Shown piece after piece: positions 26,626 through 34,665 of a stretch of DNA of 64,000 bases. The notes under the pieces are model-generated. The model worked only from the letters and a program-made list of their open reading frames with translations, did not search any database and had not been told where the DNA came from. The position numbers were made by a program, and so were the translations under genes. Numbering within the stretch: the stretch's first letter is position 1; every line of letters starts with the position of its first letter. The DNA is taken from contig NZ_JACWFH010000012.1 of the NCBI RefSeq assembly GCF_019749255.1, forward strand, positions 124,001-188,000, given 5' to 3'. Source of the stretch: Mesobacillus maritimus. GTDB lineage: Bacteria > Bacillota > Bacilli > Bacillales > Cytobacillaceae.

Positions 26626-27857
26626 AAATCATTTTGATCTTCATTATGCTGTTCTTCTGGACCATGCTGATGTATTATTCCTTTCTTACGGTTGCGGGGG
26701 TCATTCAGCGACTAAAGGGGAAACAGAAGATTAAGCTGGACACCTATCCTTCTGTAGCTGTTTTGATTCCCGCCCATAATGAAGGGCTTGTAATGAAAGA
26801 GACATTGGACGCCATGGTCAAGCTGACTTATCCTGGAGAACTAAATGTTTACGTACTCGATGATGATTCAAGCGACGATACGCCTGAAATCGTTAAGGAA
26901 TTTGCCAAACTGTTCATACGTATTCATTATGTTAACGTTCCACCTGGTTCTCCTAAGGGAAAATCCCGTGTTTTAAATTACGGCTTATCCATTACACAGT
27001 CTGAATACTTCCTTGTATTTGACGCAGATAACCAACCTGAGAGGTATGCCGTCATCGAACTGGTCCATGCAGCGGAAACGACACAGGATGCCGCTGGGGC
27101 GGTTGGATACGTTAAGACGATTAACGCCGATCAAAATTTATTAACGCGCATGATTGCGATTGAATTTCAAGTTTTCCAGTTGCTCATGCAAAGTGGACGC
27201 TGGCTCGCGTTTAAAACGGGTTCCTTGGCCGGGACCAATATGCTCCTAAAACGCGAAGTCTTAAATCAAGCCGGTGGCTATGACCTCTATGCCTTAGCAG
27301 AAGATGCAGAATTAACAATGCGGATTACGGCCATGAATAAAACTTTGCCGGTTGTTCATTACTCTGTCACTTGGGAACAAGAGCCGGAGAATTTAGGGGT
27401 GTTTGTCCGCCAGCGCACCCGTTGGTTGACTGGGAATCTCTATCTGCTGGAGAAATCTCTACATGAGTGGAGCTTTTGGAAGGGAAAAACCTTTGTTCAT
27501 TCACTTCAGCATGCTCTCACCTATTTCTTTTTTGTGGTGTTCCTGCTGTTTTCGAATAGTTGGTTTATCCTTGGGCTCCTAGGATATCAACTGCCACACT
27601 TTGATTCACCGTTATTGTTGTTCTGGTTTATGAGCTATGTGGTCTATACGGCGCAAGTAATCAGTGCCATGGTGCTGGAGAATTCGATTTCTCCCTACAA
27701 TATTTTAGTTGGACTTCTCATGTACTTTACCTATGCACAGGTGTTTTTGCTTTTACTGCTACGCAGCGCCATTGCGTACACTTGGAGCCGAATAACGAAT
27801 ACAACCATCGCTTGGGATAAAACAAAGCGGTTTAAAAAGGATGATGTTCGTGAGTAG
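26622..27857 (+). CDS. ydaM: YdaM-like processive family 2 glycosyltransferase
   Basis: 411 residues, membrane-embedded synthase like PgaC or cellulose synthase. One N-terminal helix, then the cytoplasmic GT2 domain with LIPAHNE, DDDSSDD, FDADNQPE (metal DxD), LAEDAELTMR and the processivity motif QRTRW, then about four C-terminal helices. It polymerises an as yet unknown exopolysaccharide and moves it through the membrane. The ATGA overlap with ydaK shows coupling to the c-di-GMP receptor. Confidence 0.9.
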   Translation: MKIILIFIMLFFWTMLMYYSFLTVAGVIQRLKGKQKIKLDTYPSVAVLIPAHNEGLVMKETLDAMVKLTYPGELNVYVLDDDSSDDTPEIVKEFAKLFIRIHYVNVPPGSPKGKSRVLNYGLSITQSEYFLVFDADNQPERYAVIELVHAAETTQDAAGAVGYVKTINADQNLLTRMIAIEFQVFQLLMQSGRWLAFKTGSLAGTNMLLKREVLNQAGGYDLYALAEDAELTMRITAMNKTLPVVHYSVTWEQEPENLGVFVRQRTRWLTGNLYLLEKSLHEWSFWKGKTFVHSLQHALTYFFFVVFLLFSNSWFILGLLGYQLPHFDSPLLLFWFMSYVVYTAQVISAMVLENSISPYNILVGLLMYFTYAQVFLLLLLRSAIAYTWSRITNTTIAWDKTKRFKKDDVRE

Positions 27858-28881
27858 GAGGTTTGTGGTTTTATTCTTGGCATTTTTTACGATCTGTATC
27901 GGGGGCATTGGCTTCTTCTTATTCCATCATTTTAAAAAGTCTGAGGTAAAATCTGTGGTTTCGTCCGAATATATGAATGAGCAAAAGTGGATAAAAAGCT
28001 ATGGGAAAGACCAAGACATTCAATACCTTTCCGAAAGTATCGGGCAATACATGACCTACTTATTGCTCATCGAGGATCATGCTGAATTTAACCAGCAGGT
28101 AGATGTTCTTAAAAAGAATTATCTGGTTGAAAAAGATGGACAGGTTTATATCAAATGGCAATTGGCAGAGGGTACTGCGACCAACGCTTTGGTGGATGAC
28201 TTGCGAATTATTGAGGCTTTATCGGAAGGTGGAGAACTTTTTCAGGAACCTAGCTATAGCGAATTAGCTGCAAAATTGAAAAAGACCATCGAACTGAAAC
28301 AATCCATCAGTGGGATGATGGTTGATTTTTATGATTGGGAATTAGAAAAAGCAACCACCACTTTGCACTTAAGTTATCTCAATCACAACGTTTTGCAAGC
28401 CTTTGAATCCACCAAGACCGATGCATACCTACACTTATTGCGAGGTGCGGTAGATTCTCCGTTTTTTTATGAAATCTATGATGTTGAAAACAAGGTTTAT
28501 CAAGCCGCTGATCAAAAGAATGTCAATATGATTGACCAGCTCTTAATTGCCATCCAATATCACAAATGGACCGGGAAAGTGCCCACTGAATTTGATCAGT
28601 GGCTGAAGAAGGAATTGGACTCAAAAGGGAAACTATTTGGAGCGTATCAAAAAGGGAGCCTAGAACCTGCGGTACCCTATGAATCAAGCGCTGTTTATGC
28701 TTTGGGGGTTCTCTATTTTTTTGAAACTGGGGATCCATCCTATGCAGATGTATTACACGAGTTGCTCCTAAAGCAGCCACCTTTTGAGAGGGATCCTGAT
28801 TTCAAGACCATCCATTTTTTTGATTATATGTATTCAAAAACCGCTGATGAGTTATGGAAACAAAGAGACGGCTCTTATTAA
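27850..28881 (+). CDS. ydaJ: YdaJ-like glycosyl hydrolase family 8 protein
   Basis: 343 residues from GTG 27850 (AAGGATGATG upstream); ATG 27841 touches that site. An N-terminal anchor helix (VVLFLAFFTICIGGIGFFLF) and an extracellular alpha/alpha-barrel domain with GH8-like segments LVDDLRIIEALSEGG and PYESSAVYALGVLYF. Family members in synthase operons trim or release the polymer. It overlaps ydaM by eight bases. B. subtilis has ydaJ first and also ydaL and ydaN; neither of these is present here, so this is a reduced three-gene operon. Confidence 0.85.
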   Translation: MSRRFVVLFLAFFTICIGGIGFFLFHHFKKSEVKSVVSSEYMNEQKWIKSYGKDQDIQYLSESIGQYMTYLLLIEDHAEFNQQVDVLKKNYLVEKDGQVYIKWQLAEGTATNALVDDLRIIEALSEGGELFQEPSYSELAAKLKKTIELKQSISGMMVDFYDWELEKATTTLHLSYLNHNVLQAFESTKTDAYLHLLRGAVDSPFFYEIYDVENKVYQAADQKNVNMIDQLLIAIQYHKWTGKVPTEFDQWLKKELDSKGKLFGAYQKGSLEPAVPYESSAVYALGVLYFFETGDPSYADVLHELLLKQPPFERDPDFKTIHFFDYMYSKTADELWKQRDGSY

Positions 28882-28895
28882 GGTTTATCTAAAAG

Positions 28896-28934
28896 AAGGA
28901 GGTCAGCATGCTTTCGCGTGCTTGGCCTCCTTTT
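28896..28934 (+). terminator. Terminator of the ydaKMJ operon
   Basis: AAGGAGG..GCATGC, loop TTTC, GCGTGC..CCTCCTT, then TTTTC; a long two-part stem 15 bases after the ydaJ stop. Confidence 0.8.
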
Positions 28935-28942
28935 CGTTCCCT

Positions 28943-29350
28943 CTATTTTTGCTTTTTTGAATGACTAGTTTGGACCTTTTTATCTAAACTGGCGGCTAGG
29001 AAAACCCCGATTGTATACCGGAGCAAGTCTACTAACAGAAATCCCTTCCCTAGCACCAATGCTCCGATTGTTGTACCGCGAATCTGATTGATCCAGCCTG
29101 CCTGATAAAGTTGGCTTAATTCGATGCCGAAGCTGAACAAGATGCTTAGCCAGAAAGAGTAGGATAAGCTTTTATCTACTAACAAGAACCGGAATCCAAA
29201 GTAAACCATCATTGCCCACAACGTGTCTCCTGCATTTTCCGCAACCAATACTGGAAGGAACTCCCCGTATCTCCTTGAGGCTAGCCCTAGTAGGATTGTT
29301 AGTACGAGAGCTATCCCATATAATCTTCTTCTGGTTTGAAATGTAGTCAT
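28943..29350 (-). CDS. DUF2809 family membrane protein
   Basis: 135 residues with four hydrophobic helices. The family motif region LGLASRRYGEFLPVLVAENAG and DTLWAMMVYFGFRFL matches DUF2809 (B. subtilis YjgA type), a family of unknown function. AAAGAGTG precedes the ATG. It lies downstream of the anti-sigma gene and may be read from it, with a repeat hairpin between them. Confidence 0.78.
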   Translation of the reverse strand: MTTFQTRRRLYGIALVLTILLGLASRRYGEFLPVLVAENAGDTLWAMMVYFGFRFLLVDKSLSYSFWLSILFSFGIELSQLYQAGWINQIRGTTIGALVLGKGFLLVDLLRYTIGVFLAASLDKKVQTSHSKKQK

Positions 29351-29373
29351 TAAATATCACTCTTTTTGTTGGT

Positions 29374-29402
29374 TTATGGGACAAGAGAACCGTCCCTAAG
29401 TC
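29374..29402. repeat. GGGACAAG/CTTAGGGAC hairpin repeat at gene 3' end
   Basis: TGGGACAAGAGAACCGTCCCTAAGTCCCA: TGGGAC and GTCCCA frame an inner GGGAC-type core; related to 1-45, 667-711 and to the GGGACAGG hairpins on the right side of the window. It forms the end of the anti-sigma reading frame. Confidence 0.5.
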
Positions 29403-30843
29403 CCATTTGACTTGGTAGCTCCACCGTAAATGACGCTAATTCTTTGTTTCCAATAAAGCTATTAAAGTCCAATTGTAACACGGTGTCTTCTAGTAAGAAG
29501 TTCTCGAACTTCTCTTCTCCTTTTAAATCAAAAACAGACTGGAACTGGTGGTTGTTTTTATCGATGACCTTGACCTCGTTGCGTGAGATGCTGTGACCTT
29601 TTGGTGGGAAAGGGTTTTCTGGGTCGATTTTATCGATAAAGTCTTTGTCGATTAGATTAAACGCATAAGACAGGTTATGATGAATGTTTTCAAACTTGTG
29701 GTTGCTTACGTTTTCCCCTAGTCCTTGGAACTCATAATCAAGAATTAGCTTGTCGCCTTCCAGTGTGACCTTGTTGACCTGAATGGCTAAGTCCGTTCGC
29801 TCGCTTTCTAACGCGAAGCTATTCTGGTCCAGCTTTTGTTGGACGGTTGGGTCGGCAATCGTGAGTGATGGATAGAAGGTAATGGCCTTTGTGCCTTCGG
29901 CGATTTGGTCAAACGTTTTGCGTAAGGTGTGATGATAGCCATCGTCTTCTTTGCTCTTTGTAAGGATCGTATCATTTTCATAATGGAACAAGACCTTCCC
30001 GTTTTCATCCTCTGCTTTATAAAGCTCAATGTAATCTCCTTCAAAGCTGGTGATGGTTTCAAATGTCAGGGACGATGAAGCCTTGGATTGCTTTAGTTCT
30101 TGTAGCTTTACTGTGACACCTTCATTCTCGTAGTGCTGTGAATGGCCAAGGGTCCTTGCTAGGCTAGCCTCTTGGTTTACCGGGACATTAAAGGTCCAAC
30201 TACCTTCTATTCCATTGATGTTGTGAATGGTGATTGGTAGCTTGTACGATTCTTTGATCTCCTTATATGGATAATTCATCTTCCACTGGAACTCGTAGCT
30301 TCCGTCTGATTTTTGCATGTCGGTAGACATCCCTCTTAACCATGGGTCATTGTCGCCTTTGTTGTTCTCAAAGTTCACGTCCATGCTCACTTCGCCAGGT
30401 TCGTTATGACCTTTTGATAGGTCGCCACTTATCACTCCAGTGACACTGACCACATCGCCGTCAAAATACACATTGGTTAATTTTATGGTGACGCCGTTCT
30501 TGGTGACCTCTTGGTTTATTTGCGTAACGAGGTTTTGTTCGGCTAGATGCATGCCCATTTTATCGCCGAACTGCTCGTAGATTCCGCCGAGTAATGGTGT
30601 ACTTGCTAATACTTGATTCATGCTTGGGTTGATAAAACCGGATGAAAGTGTGATGGTTAGGATTGCCGCCGCTGCAATGCCGCCGACTTTCCACTTGTTT
30701 CTTTTAGGTGGGAGCTTCTTTACTGGTTGTTTCTTTTCTTGCAACTTCTCTTGCTTTGCTTGCTTGACGCCCAGTTTGACTCGGTCATGAAGCTGTGCTG
30801 GGATTTCTATTTTCTCTAATTCGCTTTTGATGTTATTACTCAT
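29374..30843 (-). CDS. Anti-sigma factor with DUF4179 and DUF5643 domains
   Basis: 489 residues. Short cytoplasmic anti-sigma segment (about 1-50, ELEKIEIPAQLHDRVKLGV), one membrane helix (about 52-72), and a long extracytoplasmic region of two beta-rich domains. It should hold the ECF sigma factor encoded just upstream until an envelope signal arrives. Its ATG overlaps the sigma stop by four bases. The last residues (LRDGSLVP) and the stop codon are encoded by a GGGACGGTTCTCTTGTCCC-type repeat hairpin, so the tail was probably added by repeat insertion. Confidence 0.87.
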   Translation of the reverse strand: MSNNIKSELEKIEIPAQLHDRVKLGVKQAKQEKLQEKKQPVKKLPPKRNKWKVGGIAAAAILTITLSSGFINPSMNQVLASTPLLGGIYEQFGDKMGMHLAEQNLVTQINQEVTKNGVTIKLTNVYFDGDVVSVTGVISGDLSKGHNEPGEVSMDVNFENNKGDNDPWLRGMSTDMQKSDGSYEFQWKMNYPYKEIKESYKLPITIHNINGIEGSWTFNVPVNQEASLARTLGHSQHYENEGVTVKLQELKQSKASSSLTFETITSFEGDYIELYKAEDENGKVLFHYENDTILTKSKEDDGYHHTLRKTFDQIAEGTKAITFYPSLTIADPTVQQKLDQNSFALESERTDLAIQVNKVTLEGDKLILDYEFQGLGENVSNHKFENIHHNLSYAFNLIDKDFIDKIDPENPFPPKGHSISRNEVKVIDKNNHQFQSVFDLKGEEKFENFLLEDTVLQLDFNSFIGNKELASFTVELPSQMGLRDGSLVP

Positions 30844-31358
30844 AAAAGATCCGCCCCTTTCATTTCAACCCGTAGCTTGGCTAATGCCCTGTACAGCGTG
30901 GTTTTGACCGTCCCCAATGGCAGGTCCTTCAATTCCGCGATTTCTTTAAATGTCAACTCACTGTAGTATTTTAGAAAGACGATTGATTTCTCAAGCTCGT
31001 CCAATGTTTCAAGAATTTGCTGCATGGTAATGGTCATCGTGACATCGGTGCTGTCTTTGCTTGCCAGCTCCATATCAGTTTGGTTGAGGTACACGACATT
31101 CTTCCGTTTTCTGATTAAATCCGTCGCACAGCTAATAGCAATCTTGATTAGCCATGTTTTTAGATATCGTGGTTCACGTAAGGTTTCGATGTTTTTAAAC
31201 GCCTTATAAGCAGTCTCCTGGAGCACATCCAGGGCATCGTCCTGATTCTTTACATAGACAAACGCCATGCGGTATAAATCCTGCTCATATTTTTGAAACA
31301 GCTCCAAAAACGCCTCATCATCTCCGTTTTGAGCTTTATGTATTCGTTCTAAAATCAC
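30840..31358 (-). CDS. ECF-type RNA polymerase sigma factor
   Basis: 172 residues from GTG 31358, which has AAGGGGG five bases upstream; the frame reaches 31391. Region 2 shows FLELFQKYEQDLYRMAFVYV and ALDVLQETAYKAFKNI; region 4 shows LKYYSELTFKEIAELKDLPL and GTVKTTLYRALAKL. It resembles SigV/SigX-group factors paired with DUF4179 anti-sigma proteins. Target genes cannot be read from the window; a possible autoregulated promoter is listed separately. Confidence 0.9.
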   Translation of the reverse strand: MILERIHKAQNGDDEAFLELFQKYEQDLYRMAFVYVKNQDDALDVLQETAYKAFKNIETLREPRYLKTWLIKIAISCATDLIRKRKNVVYLNQTDMELASKDSTDVTMTITMQQILETLDELEKSIVFLKYYSELTFKEIAELKDLPLGTVKTTLYRALAKLRVEMKGADLL

Positions 31359-31415
31359 TGCCACCCCCTTGTGTCTGAAGCAATGGGACACCTTTCCCTT
31401 TGCTTTCTCGTAGAT

Positions 31416-31445
31416 TAGACGCAGATGTTATGTGTTTGGCTTTCG
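31416..31445 (-). promoter_or_regulatory. Possible ECF-type promoter upstream of the sigma gene
   Basis: On the minus strand CGAAAG and CGTCTA are 18 bases apart, near the usual GAAAC/CGTC pattern of ECF promoters but with imperfect -35 and slightly long spacing. Confidence 0.25.
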
Positions 31446-31480
31446 TTTTTTCTATAAGATTATCATTTTATGAAGATGTA

Positions 31481-31513
31481 AAGAAGGAGCGCTGGGGATT
31501 AGCGCTCCTTCTT
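31481..31513 (-). terminator. Terminator downstream of the 105-residue gene
   Basis: A perfect 13-bp stem, AAGAAGGAGCGCT with AGCGCTCCTTCTT around a seven-base loop, two bases beyond the stop at 31516. The T-run is short. Confidence 0.65.
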
Positions 31514-31515
31514 GT

Positions 31516-31833
31516 TTAAAATCTCATTCCTTTTATATAAAGCATGACCATGACGACAAGGACGAAGCCAATGAACAAAAACGGTCCGATCCCAGAACTG
31601 TACACGACATAGATTCTAAGACTGCTAAGGAGATTGACAAGTAGAAAGATCAGCAAGGACGCACCCATGAACAAAATGATCGGCATGTTTCGATTTCTTC
31701 TCGAAGCAACCAGCCCCTTTCGAAGCTTCTGATCAACGATTAGTTCATCCTTATGCGGAGAAGAACTTGTTTTATTCGGGATTGTTTTCAAGTTGGGGTG
31801 GGAGGTCCGGCGATTGACGATGGTCCGCCTCAT
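31516..31833 (-). CDS. Hypothetical small protein with two transmembrane helices
   Basis: Up to 105 residues. A basic, polar N-terminal half (many Arg, Lys, Ser) and two C-terminal helices, NMPIILFMGASLLIFLLVNL and GIGPFLFIGFVLVVMVML. The stop sits directly before a strong hairpin, which supports a gene, but the ATG at 31833 lacks a good ribosome binding site and the true start could be further in. No family recognised. Confidence 0.55.
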   Translation of the reverse strand: MRRTIVNRRTSHPNLKTIPNKTSSSPHKDELIVDQKLRKGLVASRRNRNMPIILFMGASLLIFLLVNLLSSLRIYVVYSSGIGPFLFIGFVLVVMVMLYIKGMRF

Positions 31834-31887
31834 TTCGAGAGGGGTATATGGCTGTTTTAGACTTTAATTGTGCTGTGGTGGTGGGGT

Positions 31888-32322
31888 TAAAACCTTAATT
31901 ACGGTACTAGAAAGAGCTTTGGTGCTGTTTTTCTCTGGATTTGGCTCTTTTTCTTGGGGTTTTAGCAGATTTTATAGGGTTTGGGGTTGGGTTTATCTGA
32001 AAAAAGGTGATTAAAATACGGTTTGGGGTATATTTTATTCCTCTACGGGGAATATATTGGGTGTGCTTACACTTTTATTCCCTCTAAGGGATTTTATATT
32101 CCCCCTGAGAGACGTTTTATTCCCCCTGGGGGACGTTTTATTCCCCCTGGGGGACGTTATATTCCCCCTGGGGGACGTTATATTCCCCCTGGGGGACGTT
32201 ATATTCCCTAATCGGGAATATAGTTTATATTTTTGAGCGTTATATTCTCCTAGAGAGAATATAATGCTCAAAAACTACCTGTAAAAGCTCAATTACGATA
32301 ATAGAAAGTGCATTAGCGTTTC
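31888..32322. repeat. Hairpin-array element A (TATTCCC/GGGAATA family)
   Basis: About 430 non-coding bases shared in plan with element B at 39115-39495. A leader comes first: an AAAGAGC...GCTCTTTTT hairpin and then GGGGTTGGGTTT, TGAAAAAAGGT and ATACGGT. After it come palindromes of the form TATTCC-n-GGAATA. In the centre (about 32093-32204) a 21-base unit, TTATATTCCCCCTGGGGGACG, is repeated about five to six times. The segment TTAATTACGGTACTAGAAAG at the left recurs in altered form near 32290. Open frames through it are products of the repeat. Confidence 0.7.
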
Positions 32323-32486
32323 CTATGAACCTTCTTCTCCACAATAAACACAAAAAGCACGACCACAACAGCAAGGAAGCTAAGAAACGTTTGAATGGTC
32401 TCCCCTAAAGGAAGGAAACTCTTCATTAGCATCGTAAAGACCACGACCAAATAGATATACAATGCTCTATCAGCGATTTTCTTCAT
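32313..32486 (-). CDS. 57-residue membrane protein
   Basis: Two hydrophobic helices (ALYIYLVVVFTMLMKSFL and TFLSFLAVVVVLFVFIVE) between basic ends (MKKIADR, KKVHRKR). Its ATG follows the stop of the next gene by three bases, so the two are coupled, with a GTGGGAAC in the upstream gene as ribosome binding site. No family recognised. The 3' end touches hairpin element A. Confidence 0.6.
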   Translation of the reverse strand: MKKIADRALYIYLVVVFTMLMKSFLPLGETIQTFLSFLAVVVVLFVFIVEKKVHRKR

Positions 32487-32489
32487 ATG

Positions 32490-32765
32490 CTAGTTCCCAC
32501 TTTTCAGCTTATCCACATACTGTTTTCCTTCCAATAGGGAAAGGCCGAACTCGTTGCGTGCTTGCCTGATTGCTTCAACATCTTTCCCATCTTTCAGGAG
32601 CTGCCGGAGTTCCTTATTGATTGCTGGTTCTGGAAGTTTCACCTTGGAGGTGAGCTGGTCAATGGTCTTTTGCATCGCTTGGATGCGGTGTTCCATTTTG
32701 CTAATTTTCGTCAGCATATAAATGATGATGATCAAAAAGATCCCATCGAAAATTGAAATTCCCAT
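32490..32765 (-). CDS. Membrane-anchored protein with L7/L12-C-terminal-like domain
   Basis: 91 residues from ATG 32765; GTG 32780 is an alternative. One N-terminal helix (FDGIFLIIIIYMLTKI), a short coiled coil, and a C-terminal segment (LLKDGKDVEAIRQARNEFGL then SLLEGKQYVDKL) that looks like the helix-turn-helix end of ribosomal protein bL12. Such small anchored proteins occur in many Bacillaceae, function unknown. Confidence 0.7.
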   Translation of the reverse strand: MGISIFDGIFLIIIIYMLTKISKMEHRIQAMQKTIDQLTSKVKLPEPAINKELRQLLKDGKDVEAIRQARNEFGLSLLEGKQYVDKLKSGN

Positions 32766-32844
32766 TTTCCCTTTCCCCACTTTCTTTATCCTCTATGTTC
32801 AAGTCTACCATGTAAATGGCCATCCCACACGTGACCGATCATCA

Positions 32845-33294
32845 TCACTTACTCAAAGATTTATTTTGTTGCTCTAACTTCTTATGAAGAAGATTTAATT
32901 GGGACATTAATTTTGCGTATTCTTGGAATTCAATGTTGCAAGAATTAACCTCCGCCGCAATTTTTTCTATAATTGCTTGTTTTTCTTTTATTGCTTTTGG
33001 TTGAAGAAAAGTGGAGACTTTGCGCTCATCAACGCTAGAACGTTCTTTTTTCACCCAGCCATTGGCTTCCATCCTTTTAATCATCGGTGTTAAAGTTCCT
33101 GTACCTAAATTAAGCCGCTCCCCGATTTCTTTTACAGTAAGACCGTTCTTCTCCCAAAGAACTAATAAGGTTAAATACTGAGGATACGTAAGACCAAAAT
33201 CCTGCAGAACTTTTGTGTACAATTTATTAAACTGGCTATTTACTTCATAAACGGAGAAACACAGTTGATTTTCTAAAATGAAAGAATCCTTCAA
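32845..33294 (-). CDS. ohrR: OhrR-type MarR-family organic peroxide sensor
   Basis: 149 residues from TTG 33294 (AAAGGGTG upstream). The frame runs on to 33519 but that part is only the antisense of ohrA. The reactive cysteine is in LENQLCFSVYEVN near residue 13, and YPQYLTLLVLWE, GTGTLTPMIKRMEANGWVKK and ERSSVDERKV mark the winged helix. OhrR normally represses ohrA and lets go when its cysteine is oxidised. Here the divergent ohrA is truncated, leaving the regulator without its usual target nearby. Confidence 0.88.
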   Translation of the reverse strand: MKDSFILENQLCFSVYEVNSQFNKLYTKVLQDFGLTYPQYLTLLVLWEKNGLTVKEIGERLNLGTGTLTPMIKRMEANGWVKKERSSVDERKVSTFLQPKAIKEKQAIIEKIAAEVNSCNIEFQEYAKLMSQLNLLHKKLEQQNKSLSK

Positions 33295-33383
33295 TTTGTT
33301 CACCCTTTTTTCAAAAGTTACTACTTTCTCTATTTTACTTGTTTCCGTGAAAGTATACCGTTTTTTTGTCTTTTTAAAAAACT

Positions 33384-33710
33384 TATCCAAAAGAGCTTGG
33401 TGGGACTGGTGGTTATGGAACAAACCCTGAGCAATTATTTGCAGCTGGCTATTCTGCTTGCTTTGACTCTGCTTTAAACCTTGTGATTCGTGCAGAAAAG
33501 GTGAAAGATGTATCAGCAACAGCGGTCACTGCACATGTTTCCATCTTAAAGGAAGAAAATAACGGCTTCAAACTAGCGGTAGAGCTAGAGGTAGAAATCG
33601 AGGGAGTAACGAAGGAAACAGCTCAAAAACTTGTTGAGTCCGCTCACCAAGTATGTCCATACTCTAATGCAACAAGAGGCAATATTGGGGTTACGTTTAA
33701 GATCGTATAA
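33384..33710 (+). pseudogene. ohrA: 5'-truncated organic hydroperoxide resistance gene ohrA
   Basis: In-frame coding begins YPKELGGTGGYGTNPEQLF and runs to a normal C terminus (ATRGNIGVTFKIV), about 108 residues against about 138 for intact OhrA. Both redox cysteines are kept (SACFDSAL and HQVCPYSN), but the first roughly 30 residues are missing: a TAA stop lies two codons upstream, and no start or recognisable coding precedes it. The missing part contains the conserved active-site Arg of the family. An internal GTG or ATG could still give a fragment, which I doubt is active. Confidence 0.82.
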
Positions 33711-33723
33711 GATCAGGAGAATG

Positions 33724-33753
33724 AACAGCCTATTGGTTTAGACTGTTTTTTTT
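33724..33753 (+). terminator. Terminator after the ohrA remnant
   Basis: AACAG and CTGTT stem with an eight-T run; short stem. Confidence 0.5.
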
Positions 33754-33754
33754 A

Positions 33755-33789
33755 TAAAAAAGAGTGTAGAGAAAGAATCCCTACACTCT
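33755..33789 (-). terminator. Terminator of ytbD-ytbE
   Basis: Stem AGAGTGTAG/CTACACTCT, six T on the minus strand, 15 bases after the ytbE stop. Confidence 0.8.
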
Positions 33790-33803
33790 GAGTTCTACAT
33801 ATA

Positions 33804-34649
33804 TTAAAAATCAAAATTATCTGGGTCTGGCCCTACACGATGGTTTTGATTTAAGCCATCAACGATCTCCATTTCCTCTGTCGATAATTCAAAATCAAAC
33901 ACATTCGCATTTTCAGCAATTCGATGCTCTTTTGTTGATTTTGGAATGGTAACCACTCCGTTTTGCAAGTCCCAACGCAAAATAATTTGGGCAACAGACT
34001 TATGATGTTTGTCCGCAATTTCCTGTAACACTTCGTTGTCTAGCAATTGACCTTGCATTAATGGGGACCATGCTTCAAGCTGAATTCCGTTGTCACGGCA
34101 AAATGCTTGCAGCTCTTTTTGCGTTAAGCGCGGATGGTATTCGACTTGATTGACCATAGGCTTAATCTCAGCATCCTTCATTAGGTCTTCCAAATGATGA
34201 ATTTGGAAATTACTTACACCGATTGCTTTTACTTTGCCTTCTTTATAAAGAGTTTCTAACGCTCTCCAAGCATCTTTATATTTTCCTTCAACCGGCCAAT
34301 GAATCAAATATAAATCCAAATACTCTAGGCCCAATTTCTTTAAGCTTGTTTCATAAGCAGCAAGGGTTGACTCATAGCCTAAATCCGAGTTCCAAACCTT
34401 TGAAGTGACAAATAACTCTTCTCTTGAAATACCAGCTTCTTTTAAGCCTTCTTGGATCCCTTTGCCAACACCTTCTTCATTCTGATAAATCGCTGCTGTA
34501 TCCACACTGCGGTATCCATGTTGAATCGCTGTTTTTACTGCGTTTACCAATTCAGGACCTTCTTCAACTTTAAAAACTCCTAGTCCAAACCAAGGCATTT
34601 TCACACCATTATTTAATGTTGTTGTATCTTGTAAATTTTTTACCATCAT
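33804..34649 (-). CDS. ytbE: Aldo/keto reductase YtbE
   Basis: 281 residues, NADPH-dependent. Active-site residues are seen in order: DTAAIYQNEEGVG (Asp, Tyr), TSKVWNSDLGY (Lys), YLDLYLIHWPVEGKYK (His), and the cofactor motif TIPKSTKEHRI. It ends RVGPDPDNFDF, as B. subtilis YtbE. Probably reduces reactive aldehydes or diketones. AGGAGG precedes the ATG; 16 bases separate it from ytbD. Confidence 0.92.
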   Translation of the reverse strand: MMVKNLQDTTTLNNGVKMPWFGLGVFKVEEGPELVNAVKTAIQHGYRSVDTAAIYQNEEGVGKGIQEGLKEAGISREELFVTSKVWNSDLGYESTLAAYETSLKKLGLEYLDLYLIHWPVEGKYKDAWRALETLYKEGKVKAIGVSNFQIHHLEDLMKDAEIKPMVNQVEYHPRLTQKELQAFCRDNGIQLEAWSPLMQGQLLDNEVLQEIADKHHKSVAQIILRWDLQNGVVTIPKSTKEHRIAENANVFDFELSTEEMEIVDGLNQNHRVGPDPDNFDF

Positions 34650-34665
34650 GATTCCTCCTAAAATA

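Noticed and set aside
32023-32271. Proline/glycine-rich repeat proteins on both strands
   Set aside because: They are translations of the 21-base palindromic unit; no ribosome binding site, and both strands give open frames because the unit is a multiple of three.
33295-33519. N-terminal extension of OhrR by 75 residues
   Set aside because: It is antisense to the ohrA remnant; homologues start at about 33294, where a ribosome binding site exists.
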